A stretch of DNA of 15,197 nucleotides from JAFGPJ01 sp964439135 (GTDB lineage: Bacteria; Planctomycetota; Phycisphaerae; Sedimentisphaerales; Anaerobacaceae). Positions 7,007 through 14,185 of the stretch are shown one piece after another (positions within the stretch are counted from its first letter, which is position 1; every line of letters starts with the position of its first letter). A program made the position numbers and the translations under genes. Under the pieces are notes generated by a model, which did not search any database, was not told where the DNA came from, and worked only from the letters and a program-made list of their open reading frames with translations. The DNA lies in assembly GCA_964439135.1 (NCBI GenBank), contig CAYTNN010000103.1, positions 1-15,197 on the forward strand, given 5' to 3'.

Positions 7007-10000
7007 ATGGCCCGGCACAAATCTCAAAAACGGATGCTCAATACGATAATCCGGTGGCTTATCGCAGGATTGATTTTGGCACCTCTTTCGTGGTTTTTCT
7101 ACATTGAGGCTGGCAGGGTTCTATCTTATATCACCATACAACAGATTGCTAAGCTGACCAATACCAAGATAAGAACCGGATTGGTAGATTTCCACACAGA
7201 CGGCTCGGTCTACATCGAACAGCTTGTAATCAGCCCCAAAGAGCAAAATGGCCACGACACTATACTCAAAGCCGAAAAGGTGCACGGACAATTGAGTGTA
7301 GGCAGCGTGCTTTTACTCCGGCCAAGATTAAAGGTCATAAATATCGACGATTTCGTCTTCACCGCCCAATACGATTTGGACACGGGCTGGTCGAATTTAT
7401 CCGGCCTCAAAATCAAATATAACAAGAGCAACCTCGGCAGGATGCCTCGAATTAGTCTAAAAGCGGGAACGCTGCAATATAGCAAGATTTCGAACGGACA
7501 GGCGCAAGTCGCTGTTTCAGTGCCCATTGATGCGGACTTTGGACTCGATAAAGATTCAGAAGACGGCTATAGTTTTGAAATAACGACAGCTACGATGTCT
7601 TCCGGTCTCGCCAAGAGCCGTTTAGACGGATTGTGGAAGCCGGGCATCGTGACAATTGCAGGCGGAATTTCTTCTGTAGATGTCCCTGAGCTTGAGATGG
7701 CCTGGTTCGTAGACGTACTGGCCGCCGAGCTCAAATACGACCGGAATCGTGATTTCTCACTGAAGCTGAGCGTGCCGGATTTGGAATCGAGACGCAACGA
7801 GGCACTGGACAACCTTGCATCAATCGGGCCGATTTTCCTGGGCAAGGCCGGCCTATTTACGGCTTTGCAGGGTTTTTTTGACATGTACCAACCTCATGGA
7901 ATGGTGGATGCCGAACTTGAGATGTCCGGGAATTTAAGCCGGCTGAGCAAAAGTACGATGGCCGGTAACGTAAATTGTAAGGATGCCGCATTCTGCTATA
8001 ACAAGTTTCCGTACGCGATAGAGCACCTGACCGGCCGGATTGATTTTACCAAAAACAGCGTGACTCTTAATAAGCTGAGCGGCAAACACGGCAAGACCCA
8101 GCTTTTCATTAATGGCTCATGCAATGACTTCGGGCCAAACCTGAACTACGATATCCAGATCACGAGCGACAACATGCCTCTGGACAATGACTTGTATAAT
8201 GCACTGAAGCCAAGGCAGAAAGAATTCTGGTCTGCCTTCTCCCCTACTGGATTCGCGGCGATAGATTTCCAGCTAAATCGACAGACGCAAACGGGCAAGG
8301 AGATGAAACTGACAGTTGACCTGCACCACTCTGAAGCCGTATACCGGAATTTTCCTTATCCATTGGAAAATCTTACCGGCAGGCTTTTATTCAATAGAAA
8401 TAAAGTAGTCTTTTCGGATGTTGTTTCGCAGGTAAGTCAGCGCAAGATTACCCTGAACGGCGAAATAGAAACTCGCGGCGACGACAAGCCGCCCATGTAT
8501 GATTTTTTAATCAAGGTAAATAATGTCCCGCTGGATGCAACACTTGAGACGGCATTAAAAGAGAAACAGAAGAATTTATACGAACAATTTTGTCCCGCCG
8601 GTTTAGCTGACGGCCTGATAAAAGTATCGACACAAGATTCCGGGCATCCAACCGTTATTGCCGGTTTGTCTTTCAAGAACACTTCATTGAAGTTAGAACA
8701 ATTTCCGCTGCCTGTCTCGGATATAACAGCGAAGGCCATATTCACACCGGAGCTGATAAATGTCAAAGAATTCGCCGGCCGGTATGGCAATGATTCGATT
8801 TCCCTGACCGGCCAAATCCATCTGGATCAGGAATACCGGCAGCCACTGTATCAACTGGCGATAAAGCTTAAAGAGACTCTATTAAACGACGATCTGTTCA
8901 ATCTGATGCCCGGCTCGCTGAGAAAAATCGTCTCAGAATTAAAACCGGAGGGAAGGGTTAATCTCATTGCCGATTTAAACAAAGAGAGCCTCACGGAACC
9001 TCCTGATTACAGCATTACATTGGAATGTCTGCGTGACAGCGTTAATATCCCGAAGTTCCCCTATCCACTGAAAGATATAACCGGCACCTTGACAATAACC
9101 GATAATAGTATAAAGCTCAGGGATATTACGACAACCACAGATGTTAACAATCCAATAGACTCGAACTTGCCGACAATAAAACTAAACGGGGAGATAATTC
9201 TAACTGACGATACTTACAGCAGCGTTCTCCTACAACTATCGGCCAAAGACTTTATCTTCGACGACCGATTCGCTCTGGCATTACCAAAACATGTTAAGCC
9301 CTTGTACGACAAGCTTTCGCCTGACGGACGTTTCGATTTGGATTTTGAGAATATACACCTATCCCATACGGATGACGGCCAAAAATCCATTGATTTCGCA
9401 GGCACTGTCAATCTTATAAACAATAGTTTCAAAATGTCCGGGATTACAACTGAATTGAACGCAGCCTTCAAAACAAAAGGCATCTACAAAACCGGCGAAG
9501 GTTTCAGAAGCTGCCAAAGCGATTTCAACGGCGGCACGCTGAAAATTTATAGCAAATCTTTTACTAATCTTAAAGCTCATATATTTTATGACCCCGATTT
9601 GCGTAATTGGTCCACCCAGGATTTCATTGCCGATTTCTACGGTGGCAAATTAAAAGGAAAATTCGAATTCAAACAGCCGGCAGAGCAACCCGAAGAGTAC
9701 GTACTGCAAACAGGTTTTGAAAATGTCGACTTAAAACAATTTCTCTCAGACACAACATCAGGACAAGCTCCTGAAAAGGGCCATTCGAGCGGCATAATGA
9801 ACGGCTCCTTAAACCTTAATGCCCGTCTCGGCGACAATTCTTCGCGTATCGGCACATGCAGACTCTCGATAAGCGATATGCAGGTAGGCAAACTTTCGCC
9901 CCTTGCCAAGGTCCTGCAGGTACTGCAATTATCGGAGCCGGAAGACTACGCTTTTGACCGGATGTACGTCGATTCGTACATAAAGCGTAATAGTCTGTTT

Positions 10001-10282
10001 GTTCGGAAGCTCGATCTTTCCGGCCATAGCATCGCTTTTTACGGCTCAGGAAGTATGGACCTTCAAAGCCGCAACGTCAACATGGCCCTTACCTCACGAG
10101 GCAAGCGCCTTGCCACCGACGATCCTTCGATCCTGCAGTCTTTAACCGAAGGTCTCGGCCAGGCCGTGGTCCGAATGGATGTCACCGGGGACTTCTACGA
10201 CCCCAAGGTGACAACCAAAACCCTGCCCCTTTTCGAACAAACACTAAGTATCTTCGGCACCAAACCGGACACGCAAAATTGA
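7007..10282 (+). CDS. Large AsmA-like, membrane-anchored protein with internal repeats
   Basis: The 1091-residue protein has a basic start, one transmembrane helix (about 15-34) and then a very long beta-rich periplasmic region, the layout of the AsmA/YhdP/TamB superfamily. The C-terminal 160 residues look like the AsmA-like C-terminal domain (GSLNLNARLGD, KLSPLAKVLQVLQL, FYGSGSMDL). Between residues 290 and 774 a block of about 117 residues recurs five times; its markers are a helical stretch ending in PxG (G at 298, 415, 532, 649, 774) and, four times, FPxxxxxxTG/A (from 334, 449, 566, 684). AsmA-type proteins are thought to form hydrophobic grooves that carry lipids between membranes; that role is inferred here. 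No clear ribosome-binding site precedes the ATG at 7007, which lies 16 bp after purD; translation by readthrough of ribosomes from purD is possible. Confidence 0.82.
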   Translation: MARHKSQKRMLNTIIRWLIAGLILAPLSWFFYIEAGRVLSYITIQQIAKLTNTKIRTGLVDFHTDGSVYIEQLVISPKEQNGHDTILKAEKVHGQLSVGSVLLLRPRLKVINIDDFVFTAQYDLDTGWSNLSGLKIKYNKSNLGRMPRISLKAGTLQYSKISNGQAQVAVSVPIDADFGLDKDSEDGYSFEITTATMSSGLAKSRLDGLWKPGIVTIAGGISSVDVPELEMAWFVDVLAAELKYDRNRDFSLKLSVPDLESRRNEALDNLASIGPIFLGKAGLFTALQGFFDMYQPHGMVDAELEMSGNLSRLSKSTMAGNVNCKDAAFCYNKFPYAIEHLTGRIDFTKNSVTLNKLSGKHGKTQLFINGSCNDFGPNLNYDIQITSDNMPLDNDLYNALKPRQKEFWSAFSPTGFAAIDFQLNRQTQTGKEMKLTVDLHHSEAVYRNFPYPLENLTGRLLFNRNKVVFSDVVSQVSQRKITLNGEIETRGDDKPPMYDFLIKVNNVPLDATLETALKEKQKNLYEQFCPAGLADGLIKVSTQDSGHPTVIAGLSFKNTSLKLEQFPLPVSDITAKAIFTPELINVKEFAGRYGNDSISLTGQIHLDQEYRQPLYQLAIKLKETLLNDDLFNLMPGSLRKIVSELKPEGRVNLIADLNKESLTEPPDYSITLECLRDSVNIPKFPYPLKDITGTLTITDNSIKLRDITTTTDVNNPIDSNLPTIKLNGEIILTDDTYSSVLLQLSAKDFIFDDRFALALPKHVKPLYDKLSPDGRFDLDFENIHLSHTDDGQKSIDFAGTVNLINNSFKMSGITTELNAAFKTKGIYKTGEGFRSCQSDFNGGTLKIYSKSFTNLKAHIFYDPDLRNWSTQDFIADFYGGKLKGKFEFKQPAEQPEEYVLQTGFENVDLKQFLSDTTSGQAPEKGHSSGIMNGSLNLNARLGDNSSRIGTCRLSISDMQVGKLSPLAKVLQVLQLSEPEDYAFDRMYVDSYIKRNSLFVRKLDLSGHSIAFYGSGSMDLQSRNVNMALTSRGKRLATDDPSILQSLTEGLGQAVVRMDVTGDFYDPKVTTKTLPLFEQTLSIFGTKPDTQN
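7874..9328 (+). repeat. Five ~117-residue protein repeats inside the AsmA-like gene
   Basis: At the protein level, the PxG markers fall at residues 298, 415, 532, 649 and 774, giving periods of 117, 117, 117 and 125. The FPY-type markers fall at 334, 449, 566 and 684, giving periods of 115, 117 and 118. Typical aligned segments are FPYPLENLTG, FPYPLKDITG and FPLPVSDITA. The DNA copies have diverged, so this is an old duplication kept at the protein level. Confidence 0.8.
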
Positions 10283-10309
10283 TGCCGGCTTCTTCTGTCC
10301 CGCAGCCTG

Positions 10310-11080
10310 CTATATCTGAGAATATTCCGTCGGGCGAAGAATTATATCTGTAATATTGGATACGGTATCCTTATACTCGGGATTGCTGCTTAGCTTCTTC
10401 CACTCCGGAGAGTCGCCGAACACCTTCCATTTCGCATCCCGGTCCACCAGGTCGTCGAAGACGAGCATATAAGTAAGGTTGGGCATTTTCGGCCCGATTA
10501 AAGTTTCGCCGAAGAAGACCGGCTGCAATCCCGTTTTCAGGAAAACCTTAATTTCGCCGCCCTCGTTGAACATCTCGATTTTCTTTTTCGCCGCCTTGAT
10601 GCTGTGACTCTCGTACGTGCGAAGCTCGAAAATGCGAGATTTCTTTTCCGGCACGCGAAGCTGCGGCAAACCTTTAAACGCCACCATCAGCGAACTTTCC
10701 ATCCGCACGTATCCCGGCTCGGACAATGAAGTTTTAATAAAGTCGGCATTTCGATACTCATCATCGGCCATCAACATCGAAGCGGAATTCACCACCGTAT
10801 CCAAAGACTTATGCACCAGAAGCACGTAAAGCGTCGGGCTGTTTGGCCCGTATATCGTGTTAAAGACGCCGACCGTCTCGATCCCGATACGGTTCATCGC
10901 CGGTATTCCCACCTCACGCAGAAAATCCCCGACCATGTCTTTCTTCGAGCCTAAATTAAGATGATATTGCCTGAATTCTAAGTATTCCTGTTTGCCGCCG
11001 CTGCTATCGGCCGCCGCCAATGAACTCACTCCTGCTATCGGTGCAATACTCGCCGCGGCCAAGAATTCTCGTCTTTTCAT
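10310..11080 (-). CDS. Tat-exported NIPSNAP-family protein
   Basis: The 256-residue protein starts with a compact twin-arginine signal (K2-R3-R4-E-F-L-A, then a short Ala-rich core ending near AAADS). Two NIPSNAP-like ferredoxin-fold units follow: about 33-130 (EYLEFRQYHLN ... YVLLVHKSLD) and about 149-254 (RIFELRTYESH ... NLTYMLVFDDLVDRDAKWKVF, ending IILRPTEYSQI). NIPSNAP proteins have no settled biochemical role. In planctomycetes, Tat-exported versions are common as far as I recall. An upstream ATG at 11143 is also in frame, but 11080 is preferred: GGAG lies nine bases before it and the predicted transcript starts near 11133, after 11143 in the direction of transcription. The gene converges with the AsmA-like gene, leaving 27 bp between the stops and no obvious terminator. 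Confidence 0.88.
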   Translation of the reverse strand: MKRREFLAAASIAPIAGVSSLAAADSSGGKQEYLEFRQYHLNLGSKKDMVGDFLREVGIPAMNRIGIETVGVFNTIYGPNSPTLYVLLVHKSLDTVVNSASMLMADDEYRNADFIKTSLSEPGYVRMESSLMVAFKGLPQLRVPEKKSRIFELRTYESHSIKAAKKKIEMFNEGGEIKVFLKTGLQPVFFGETLIGPKMPNLTYMLVFDDLVDRDAKWKVFGDSPEWKKLSSNPEYKDTVSNITDIILRPTEYSQI

Positions 11081-11139
11081 TTTCGATTTCTCCATATTGG
11101 TTAGTAAGTACGGTTTTGTCCTGATTTCGACTGGCCAGT

Positions 11140-11168
11140 ACAATACCCGAAACCGTTCATATAGTCAA
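11140..11168 (-). promoter_or_regulatory. Sigma-70-type promoter for the NIPSNAP gene
   Basis: On the minus strand there is TTGACT (11163-11168), a 17-bp spacer, then TATTGT (11140-11145). The predicted start is near 11133, about 53 nt before the ATG at 11080. A small palindrome, ACCGG-ATTT-CCGGT (11172-11185), lies just upstream of the -35 box and could be an activator or repressor site. Confidence 0.6.
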
Positions 11169-11214
11169 CGCACCGGATTTCCGGTCAATTGCCGTCGATT
11201 GTCTTTGTTTCTTA

Positions 11215-11332
11215 TTAACCGCTGAGTTCGCAATGAGCGCGGAGAAGGAAGATATAGATTGTATTTCTTTATTGGGTAACCATTTATACAAATTCCTTTT
11301 TACTCCGCGAGCCCGGTGTTCTCCGCGGTAAA
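11215..11332. repeat. Imperfect inverted repeat pair (CCGC-GAG type)
   Basis: The left copy (11215-11252) reads TTAACCGCTGAG ... GCGCGGAGAA on the plus strand. The right copy (about 11295-11332) carries the same motif inverted: on the minus strand TTTACCGCGGAG ... CGCGGAGTAA. The copies share TT-ACCGC-GAG and CGCGGAG and flank about 42 bp of AT-rich sequence. Confidence 0.55.
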
Positions 11333-11337
11333 TTTAA

Positions 11338-11539
11338 AATTGGCTTTGAATTGGCTTTGTTTTTCGCCGCCTCCAAAGCCTGGAATTCTTCATAATCACC
11401 TTTCATATAGATACTTAAGCCAATTTTGCCCTACCAAAAATTGGGTTTGTTTTTTCAAACAGCCCTTTCAACTTGTTTAGGATTTAGAGCTTAGTATTTC
11501 GGATTTCCGGCCAAAGGCCGGCTTTGGTTTTGTTTTTTC
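11338..11539. repeat. Dispersed TTGGnTTTGTTTTTTC repeats
   Basis: Three copies occur in the same orientation: TTGGCTTTGTTTTTC (11351-11365), TTGGGTTTGTTTTTTC (11441-11456) and TTGGTTTTGTTTTTTC (11524-11539), 83-90 bp apart. The first is preceded by a tandem 11-bp duplication of AATTGGCTTTG (11338-11359). On the minus strand the units read like AAAACAAAGCCAA. Confidence 0.6.
11507..11521. repeat. GC-rich hairpin CCGGCC-AAA-GGCCGG
   Basis: A perfect 6-bp stem with an AAA loop. On the plus strand a T-rich stretch follows, so it resembles an intrinsic terminator, but no plus-strand gene ends upstream. It may be part of the repeat unit beside it. Confidence 0.45.
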
Positions 11540-11637
11540 AAATTAAGCTCAATTTTTCGTCGTTTTCTACTCTTTTTCACCTGTTTTTTGCATTTTTAGT
11601 TCTATAATTCTCCATTTTCCATTCTAAATTCTCAATT

Positions 11638-11660
11638 CTAAATACGATAAACGTATTTAG
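11638..11660. repeat. Perfect 9-bp inverted repeat CTAAATACG / CGTATTTAG
   Basis: The arms at 11638-11646 and 11652-11660 are exact inverse complements with a 5-nt loop (ATAAA). No T-run follows on either strand, so termination is not the obvious role. It follows a stretch of short repeats of the type ATTCTAAATT / AATTCTAAAT. Confidence 0.5.
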
Positions 11661-11737
11661 TTTAGTATTATACGAACGGCAATCCAAAATGTCCGTCATA
11701 TTCTAAAAAATCTCCATGACACGGCGTTTTTAACTTT

Positions 11738-11840
11738 ACCATGAAGGACACGAGGAATGCAGATTAAGCAGAGACAATAGTAAATAATATGGAAAATAGT
11801 AAATCAAAAGGGCCACCGAGAGCACAGAGGTCACAAAGAG
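11738..11840 (+). repeat. Purine-rich GAAGGACACGAGG / GAGAGCACAGAGGTCACAAAGAG motifs
   Basis: Two degenerate stretches occur, ACCATGAAGGACACGAGG (from 11739) and GGCCACCGAGAGCACAGAGG continuing TCACAAAGAG (11811-11840). I recognise similar CACAGAG-type motifs from intergenic DNA of many environmental bacteria; their function is unknown to me. Confidence 0.4.
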
Positions 11841-11876
11841 TGAATTTCGGAAATGCACATGATCCTTTTTATCCTT

Positions 11877-12914
11877 CTAATTATTTTTGCTTGTATTACT
11901 GGCTTGGGCTCTTTGTTGAATCCAGTTGGTTAATGCCATTCCGTCAAGTTTTATGGTCATATTTCCATCTCGAATATAAACCTCTTTGCCATCTAAATGT
12001 ATTACTTGGCTTAGGTTTACAGGATCGACATTGATTTTACATATGGTTCCTATATCATGTTTTTCAAAGTTAATCCTCACTTTATTAAATGGAGCAGGAT
12101 CGAATCGATTACGAATTAAGTCCCGTAATTTTAACTCGAATCCGTCAAGATTTTTCCTTTGAACATGCTGCAAGTCCTGGTCAATCCCTGCTACTTCTCC
12201 ATTATCCTTAACACCTATTAGCAATATTCCTCCATCAGTATTTAGAAATGCAACAATCGTCTTGAGACATTCTTTATTTAGATTTTTATTAATCTTATTT
12301 TGTTTGATGTCATACTCAAGAGTTTCTTTGAACTCAAGGACATGACCTTCACCATATTTAATAAGTTTAGATATGGGAATTTTGGTAAGACTTCTATAAT
12401 CCATTACATCTGTTTTTTCCTGTCCGGCTTTTTCCTGTGGTTCATCATATTTTAAGGAAGCAACATAAATATCAACTTCCCCGTCATATTCCTGTTTCAC
12501 TTCACTTTTAGTTTTTTCAAAGTACGCAAGATTTGCATTCAAAAGTGTCGGCTCCGTGAGACGTAGACGCTTAGCCATAAGCTCAGATGCATCTTGAATT
12601 ATCTTCTCGATATGATGTCTTATCTCTTGTTTTAGATCTGTCGTCAGCGTCTTTGTTTTGGGTGAGCCATAAGCCTTATGCGCCTTCTGCAAGCTGTCCC
12701 ACACAATATCAGTTTTTTTTTGAATTTCTTGTTCGCAGGCATCACGAACGGCTCTAATTTCAGGACCTGAATTTGCCATACCCTCGATCCGCTTCTTGCG
12801 TAAAATACAGTTGATTTCATCAGGTAAGACTCTTTTGCGTTTCGTAAATTGTCCTGCAATTAATCGTCTTGCTTGGTCCAGAATTGTGTTAAAACTTATG
12901 AAATTATTATTCAT
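11877..12914 (-). CDS. AlbA_2 (Schlafen-type) domain protein with a helical N-terminal region
   Basis: The 345-residue protein has two parts. Residues 1-175 are largely alpha-helical and charged (for example DLKQEIRHHIEKIIQDASELMAKRL) and I cannot assign them. Residues 190-322 are an AlbA_2 domain, related to the Schlafen core: EGHVLEFKETL (189-199, with the E-F-K signature), LKTIVAFLNTDGGILLIGVKDNG (217-239), then a closing VYIRDGNMT (312-320). In bacteria this domain is found in putative transcriptional regulators and in mobile-element and defence contexts; Schlafen relatives cleave RNA. Nuclease activity here is unproven. I chose the ATG at 12914, not the in-frame one at 12941, because GGACAGGTG sits directly before it. 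That ribosome-binding site is part of a possible pseudoknot. Base composition is more AT-rich than the genes to the left. Confidence 0.85.
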   Translation of the reverse strand: MNNNFISFNTILDQARRLIAGQFTKRKRVLPDEINCILRKKRIEGMANSGPEIRAVRDACEQEIQKKTDIVWDSLQKAHKAYGSPKTKTLTTDLKQEIRHHIEKIIQDASELMAKRLRLTEPTLLNANLAYFEKTKSEVKQEYDGEVDIYVASLKYDEPQEKAGQEKTDVMDYRSLTKIPISKLIKYGEGHVLEFKETLEYDIKQNKINKNLNKECLKTIVAFLNTDGGILLIGVKDNGEVAGIDQDLQHVQRKNLDGFELKLRDLIRNRFDPAPFNKVRINFEKHDIGTICKINVDPVNLSQVIHLDGKEVYIRDGNMTIKLDGMALTNWIQQRAQASNTSKNN

Positions 12915-12916
12915 TT

Positions 12917-12983
12917 CACCTGTCCTTTTTCGGGCCGGCACAAACAGTGCAACGGACAGGTGCGCATCACCCTGTTTGTGCCG
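12917..12983 (-). promoter_or_regulatory. Possible H-type pseudoknot covering the ribosome-binding site of the AlbA_2 gene
   Basis: Read 5' to 3' on the minus strand the order is CGGCACAAACAG (stem 1, 12983-12972), 9 nt, CACCTGTCC (stem 2, 12962-12954), 6 nt, CTGTTTGTGCCG (stem 1 partner, 12947-12936), a 10-nt A-rich linker, and GGACAGGTG (stem 2 partner, 12925-12917), then AA and the ATG. Both stems are perfect (12 and 9 bp) and interleaved. The last strand is the Shine-Dalgarno sequence, so folding would hide it. A role as a DNA operator is the main alternative. Confidence 0.55.
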
Positions 12984-12986
12984 CTT

Positions 12987-13003
12987 GGCTGGGATAAGCA
13001 GCC
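12987..13003 (-). repeat. Small hairpin upstream of the pseudoknot
   Basis: On the minus strand GGCTG (13003-12999), the loop CTTATCC and CAGCC (12991-12987) form a 5-bp stem directly 5' of the pseudoknot in the presumed leader. It is short enough to be chance. Confidence 0.3.
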
Positions 13004-13022
13004 GTCCCGATTGTTTTGTATA

Positions 13023-13040
13023 TACGTATTGTTACGTATT
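13023..13040. repeat. Direct repeat TACGTATT x2, one helical turn apart
   Basis: TACGTATT occurs at 13023-13030 and 13033-13040. Each copy contains the palindrome TACGTA. The 10-bp spacing puts both on one face of the DNA in the region between divergent genes, so it is a candidate operator for either. Confidence 0.35.
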
Positions 13041-13085
13041 TCGGCCTCAAATTACAACCTTTTTCCTTGCATGTCAGCATCGAAA

Positions 13086-13190
13086 GTGTTACATTTTAGT
13101 AAGCGGGTAACAACTATGACGCACAGAGGCCTTGGCATTTTCATCGATATCGCTAAATTCTTTCGGTCATGTGAGCACCGCTTGTCTTAG
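13086..13190 (+). CDS. Micro-ORF 1 with the IDIAKF core
   Basis: A frame of 34 codons plus stop runs from GTG (13086) or, shorter, 24 codons from ATG (13116), to the TAG at 13188. It contains VTTMTHRGLGIFIDIAKF. A second micro-ORF 1.1 kb downstream carries the matching FTTWLHGGPGVLIDIAKF. The matching Thr-Thr pair lies before the ATG at 13116, which argues for the longer frame, although neither start has a good ribosome-binding site. A weak promoter (TTGCAT, 17 bp, TACATT at 13090-13095) would start transcription near 13103, which suits only the ATG start. It ends 30 bp before a membrane-protein gene. It may be a leader peptide, a small membrane peptide, or a gene remnant. Confidence 0.4.
   Translation: MLHFSKRVTTMTHRGLGIFIDIAKFFRSCEHRLS
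13141..13160 (+). repeat. 20-bp direct repeat, copy 1
   Basis: The block TCATCGATATCGCTAAATTC is identical to 14256-14275. It lies in the core of micro-ORF 1 and is read in the same codon frame in both copies. Confidence 0.8.
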
Positions 13191-13203
13191 GTGCGGTAAT
13201 GCT
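13174..13203 (+). promoter_or_regulatory. Hairpin overlapping the micro-ORF 1 stop, before the membrane-protein gene
   Basis: AGCACCGC (13174-13181) can pair with GCGGT (13193-13197) and, past a 3-nt bulge, GCT (13201-13203). An alternative stem, GCACC with GGTGC, excludes it. The Shine-Dalgarno sequence of the next gene follows at once. The position would suit control by translation of the micro-ORF, but the stems are short. Confidence 0.3.
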
Positions 13204-13220
13204 AAAAAGGAACCAGGAAA

Positions 13221-14183
13221 ATGAATGTCGAAATAAAGCCTACGTGTTTGAATTGTAATCGTCTGTTAAGGAAACGTGGTCTCGTTTGTGAAGTATACCC
13301 GCATGGGATACCTGAAGATGTTTGGTCTCACTTCAAGAATCCGAACTACTCTCCGTGTGACAATTTTGAATTCAAGCCTCTGTTAACAAAGTACAATTGG
13401 TTTCGCGCTGTTGGAATAGGATTCATCATTTTACTATGTATTTTAGCTATAAAATATGATTCTGAATTTCCTCCTTATTTAATAGTCACTACCTTAATTG
13501 CTGTCATTCTATGGGAATCCTCTATTTATAATTTGAAAAAAGAATGCGCCGAATATGTTTCAAGTTGGAGGTTCTGCAATCTTTTGTGGCATAGGGAGCA
13601 GGCTAAGATAAAAAGGTTATCTAATGAAAAGAGCACATATGTACACTCCGGACCCACGTCTAAAACGTCTGACAACTTTGTATATCTCGGAATTGGATTC
13701 ATATTAGGCAATCCTGAGAAGGCCCCTGATATTCTCCTTGAAGGATATTGGCCCGATATATCTTTGGACGAAAAGAAGGGCATAATTTTACGATTGTGGC
13801 AAGATCCCGGATCTATGATGTTGATCTTGAAGTCTCTGCAGGATAAATATGCGATATCACAAAAACCATCTAACAAGACTGAGGCTGAATCAGAAACAAA
13901 GTTCAGCTTCGTAGCCTCGACCGAAGAGTGGCTAAGAGATTTTACTCTTTTGATGCCAATGAAGTTGGTTTGCGCTATCGAAGAATGGATTAGAAACCAT
14001 CCCTCGGAAGGAGAGGATCTCTTAGATGCTGTCCGTTCGTTATTAAATACTCCCGATGATGCTTTTCTTCCATATTGGGCGTCTCTGTCCTATGCCACAA
14101 AAAGCACAATATGGGATGATTGGCTTGACGATCCAGACAAAACGGCAAACATACTAACAAAGCTCAAAGCTGGAGGATATTAA
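13221..14183 (+). CDS. Unrecognised membrane protein with a degenerate N-terminal zinc-ribbon
   Basis: A 320-residue protein I cannot name. The N-terminus has C9-x2-C12, C23 and C46 in the pattern CLNCNRL ... CEVYPHGIPEDVW ... YSPCDNFEF. This resembles a small Cys motif with a central YPxGIP/AFPxGIP that I recall from many small bacterial proteins, in a worn-down form; zinc binding is inferred. Two membrane segments follow (about 61-78 and 85-99). The rest (residues 100-320) is soluble and rich in charged and Trp residues, with two similar acidic-tryptophan helices (STEEWLRDF, 233-241; AIEEWIRNH, 252-260). The topology suggests both ends on the same side, probably cytoplasmic. AGGA with good spacing (13208-13211 and 13214-13217) supports the ATG at 13221. 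It follows micro-ORF 1 by 30 bp. Confidence 0.75.
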   Translation: MNVEIKPTCLNCNRLLRKRGLVCEVYPHGIPEDVWSHFKNPNYSPCDNFEFKPLLTKYNWFRAVGIGFIILLCILAIKYDSEFPPYLIVTTLIAVILWESSIYNLKKECAEYVSSWRFCNLLWHREQAKIKRLSNEKSTYVHSGPTSKTSDNFVYLGIGFILGNPEKAPDILLEGYWPDISLDEKKGIILRLWQDPGSMMLILKSLQDKYAISQKPSNKTEAESETKFSFVASTEEWLRDFTLLMPMKLVCAIEEWIRNHPSEGEDLLDAVRSLLNTPDDAFLPYWASLSYATKSTIWDDWLDDPDKTANILTKLKAGGY

Positions 14184-14185
14184 AT

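Larger units (their letters stand above)
11169..11876. other. Repeat-rich intergenic region without a convincing gene
   Basis: About 700 bp of AT-rich, T-biased DNA lie between the NIPSNAP promoter and the AlbA_2 gene stop. It holds the inverted pair, the TTGG-TTTG repeats, hairpins and purine-rich motifs listed separately. A 40-codon minus-strand frame (11284-11406) exists but overlaps two of these repeats and looks like repeat sequence rather than a gene. Confidence 0.75.

Noticed and set aside
11081..11143. Longer N-terminus for the NIPSNAP protein (starts at 11143 or 11095)
   Set aside because: No ribosome-binding site precedes either, the predicted transcript starts near 11133, and a Tat signal should be N-terminal.
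11284..11406. A 40-codon minus-strand frame (MKGDYEEFQALEAAKNKANS...)
   Set aside because: It runs through two intergenic repeat families and lacks a promoter; it reads as repeat sequence with a chance open frame.
11507..11539. Hairpin followed by a T-rich stretch as an intrinsic terminator
   Set aside because: It points along the plus strand, where no gene ends nearby; on the minus strand no T-run follows.
11215..11860. CRISPR array
   Set aside because: The repeats are degenerate, few and unevenly spaced, and no cas gene is present.
12915..12941. Upstream ATG at 12941 for the AlbA_2 gene
   Set aside because: It lies in stem 1 of the inverted repeat without a ribosome-binding site, while GGACAGGTG directly precedes the ATG at 12914.
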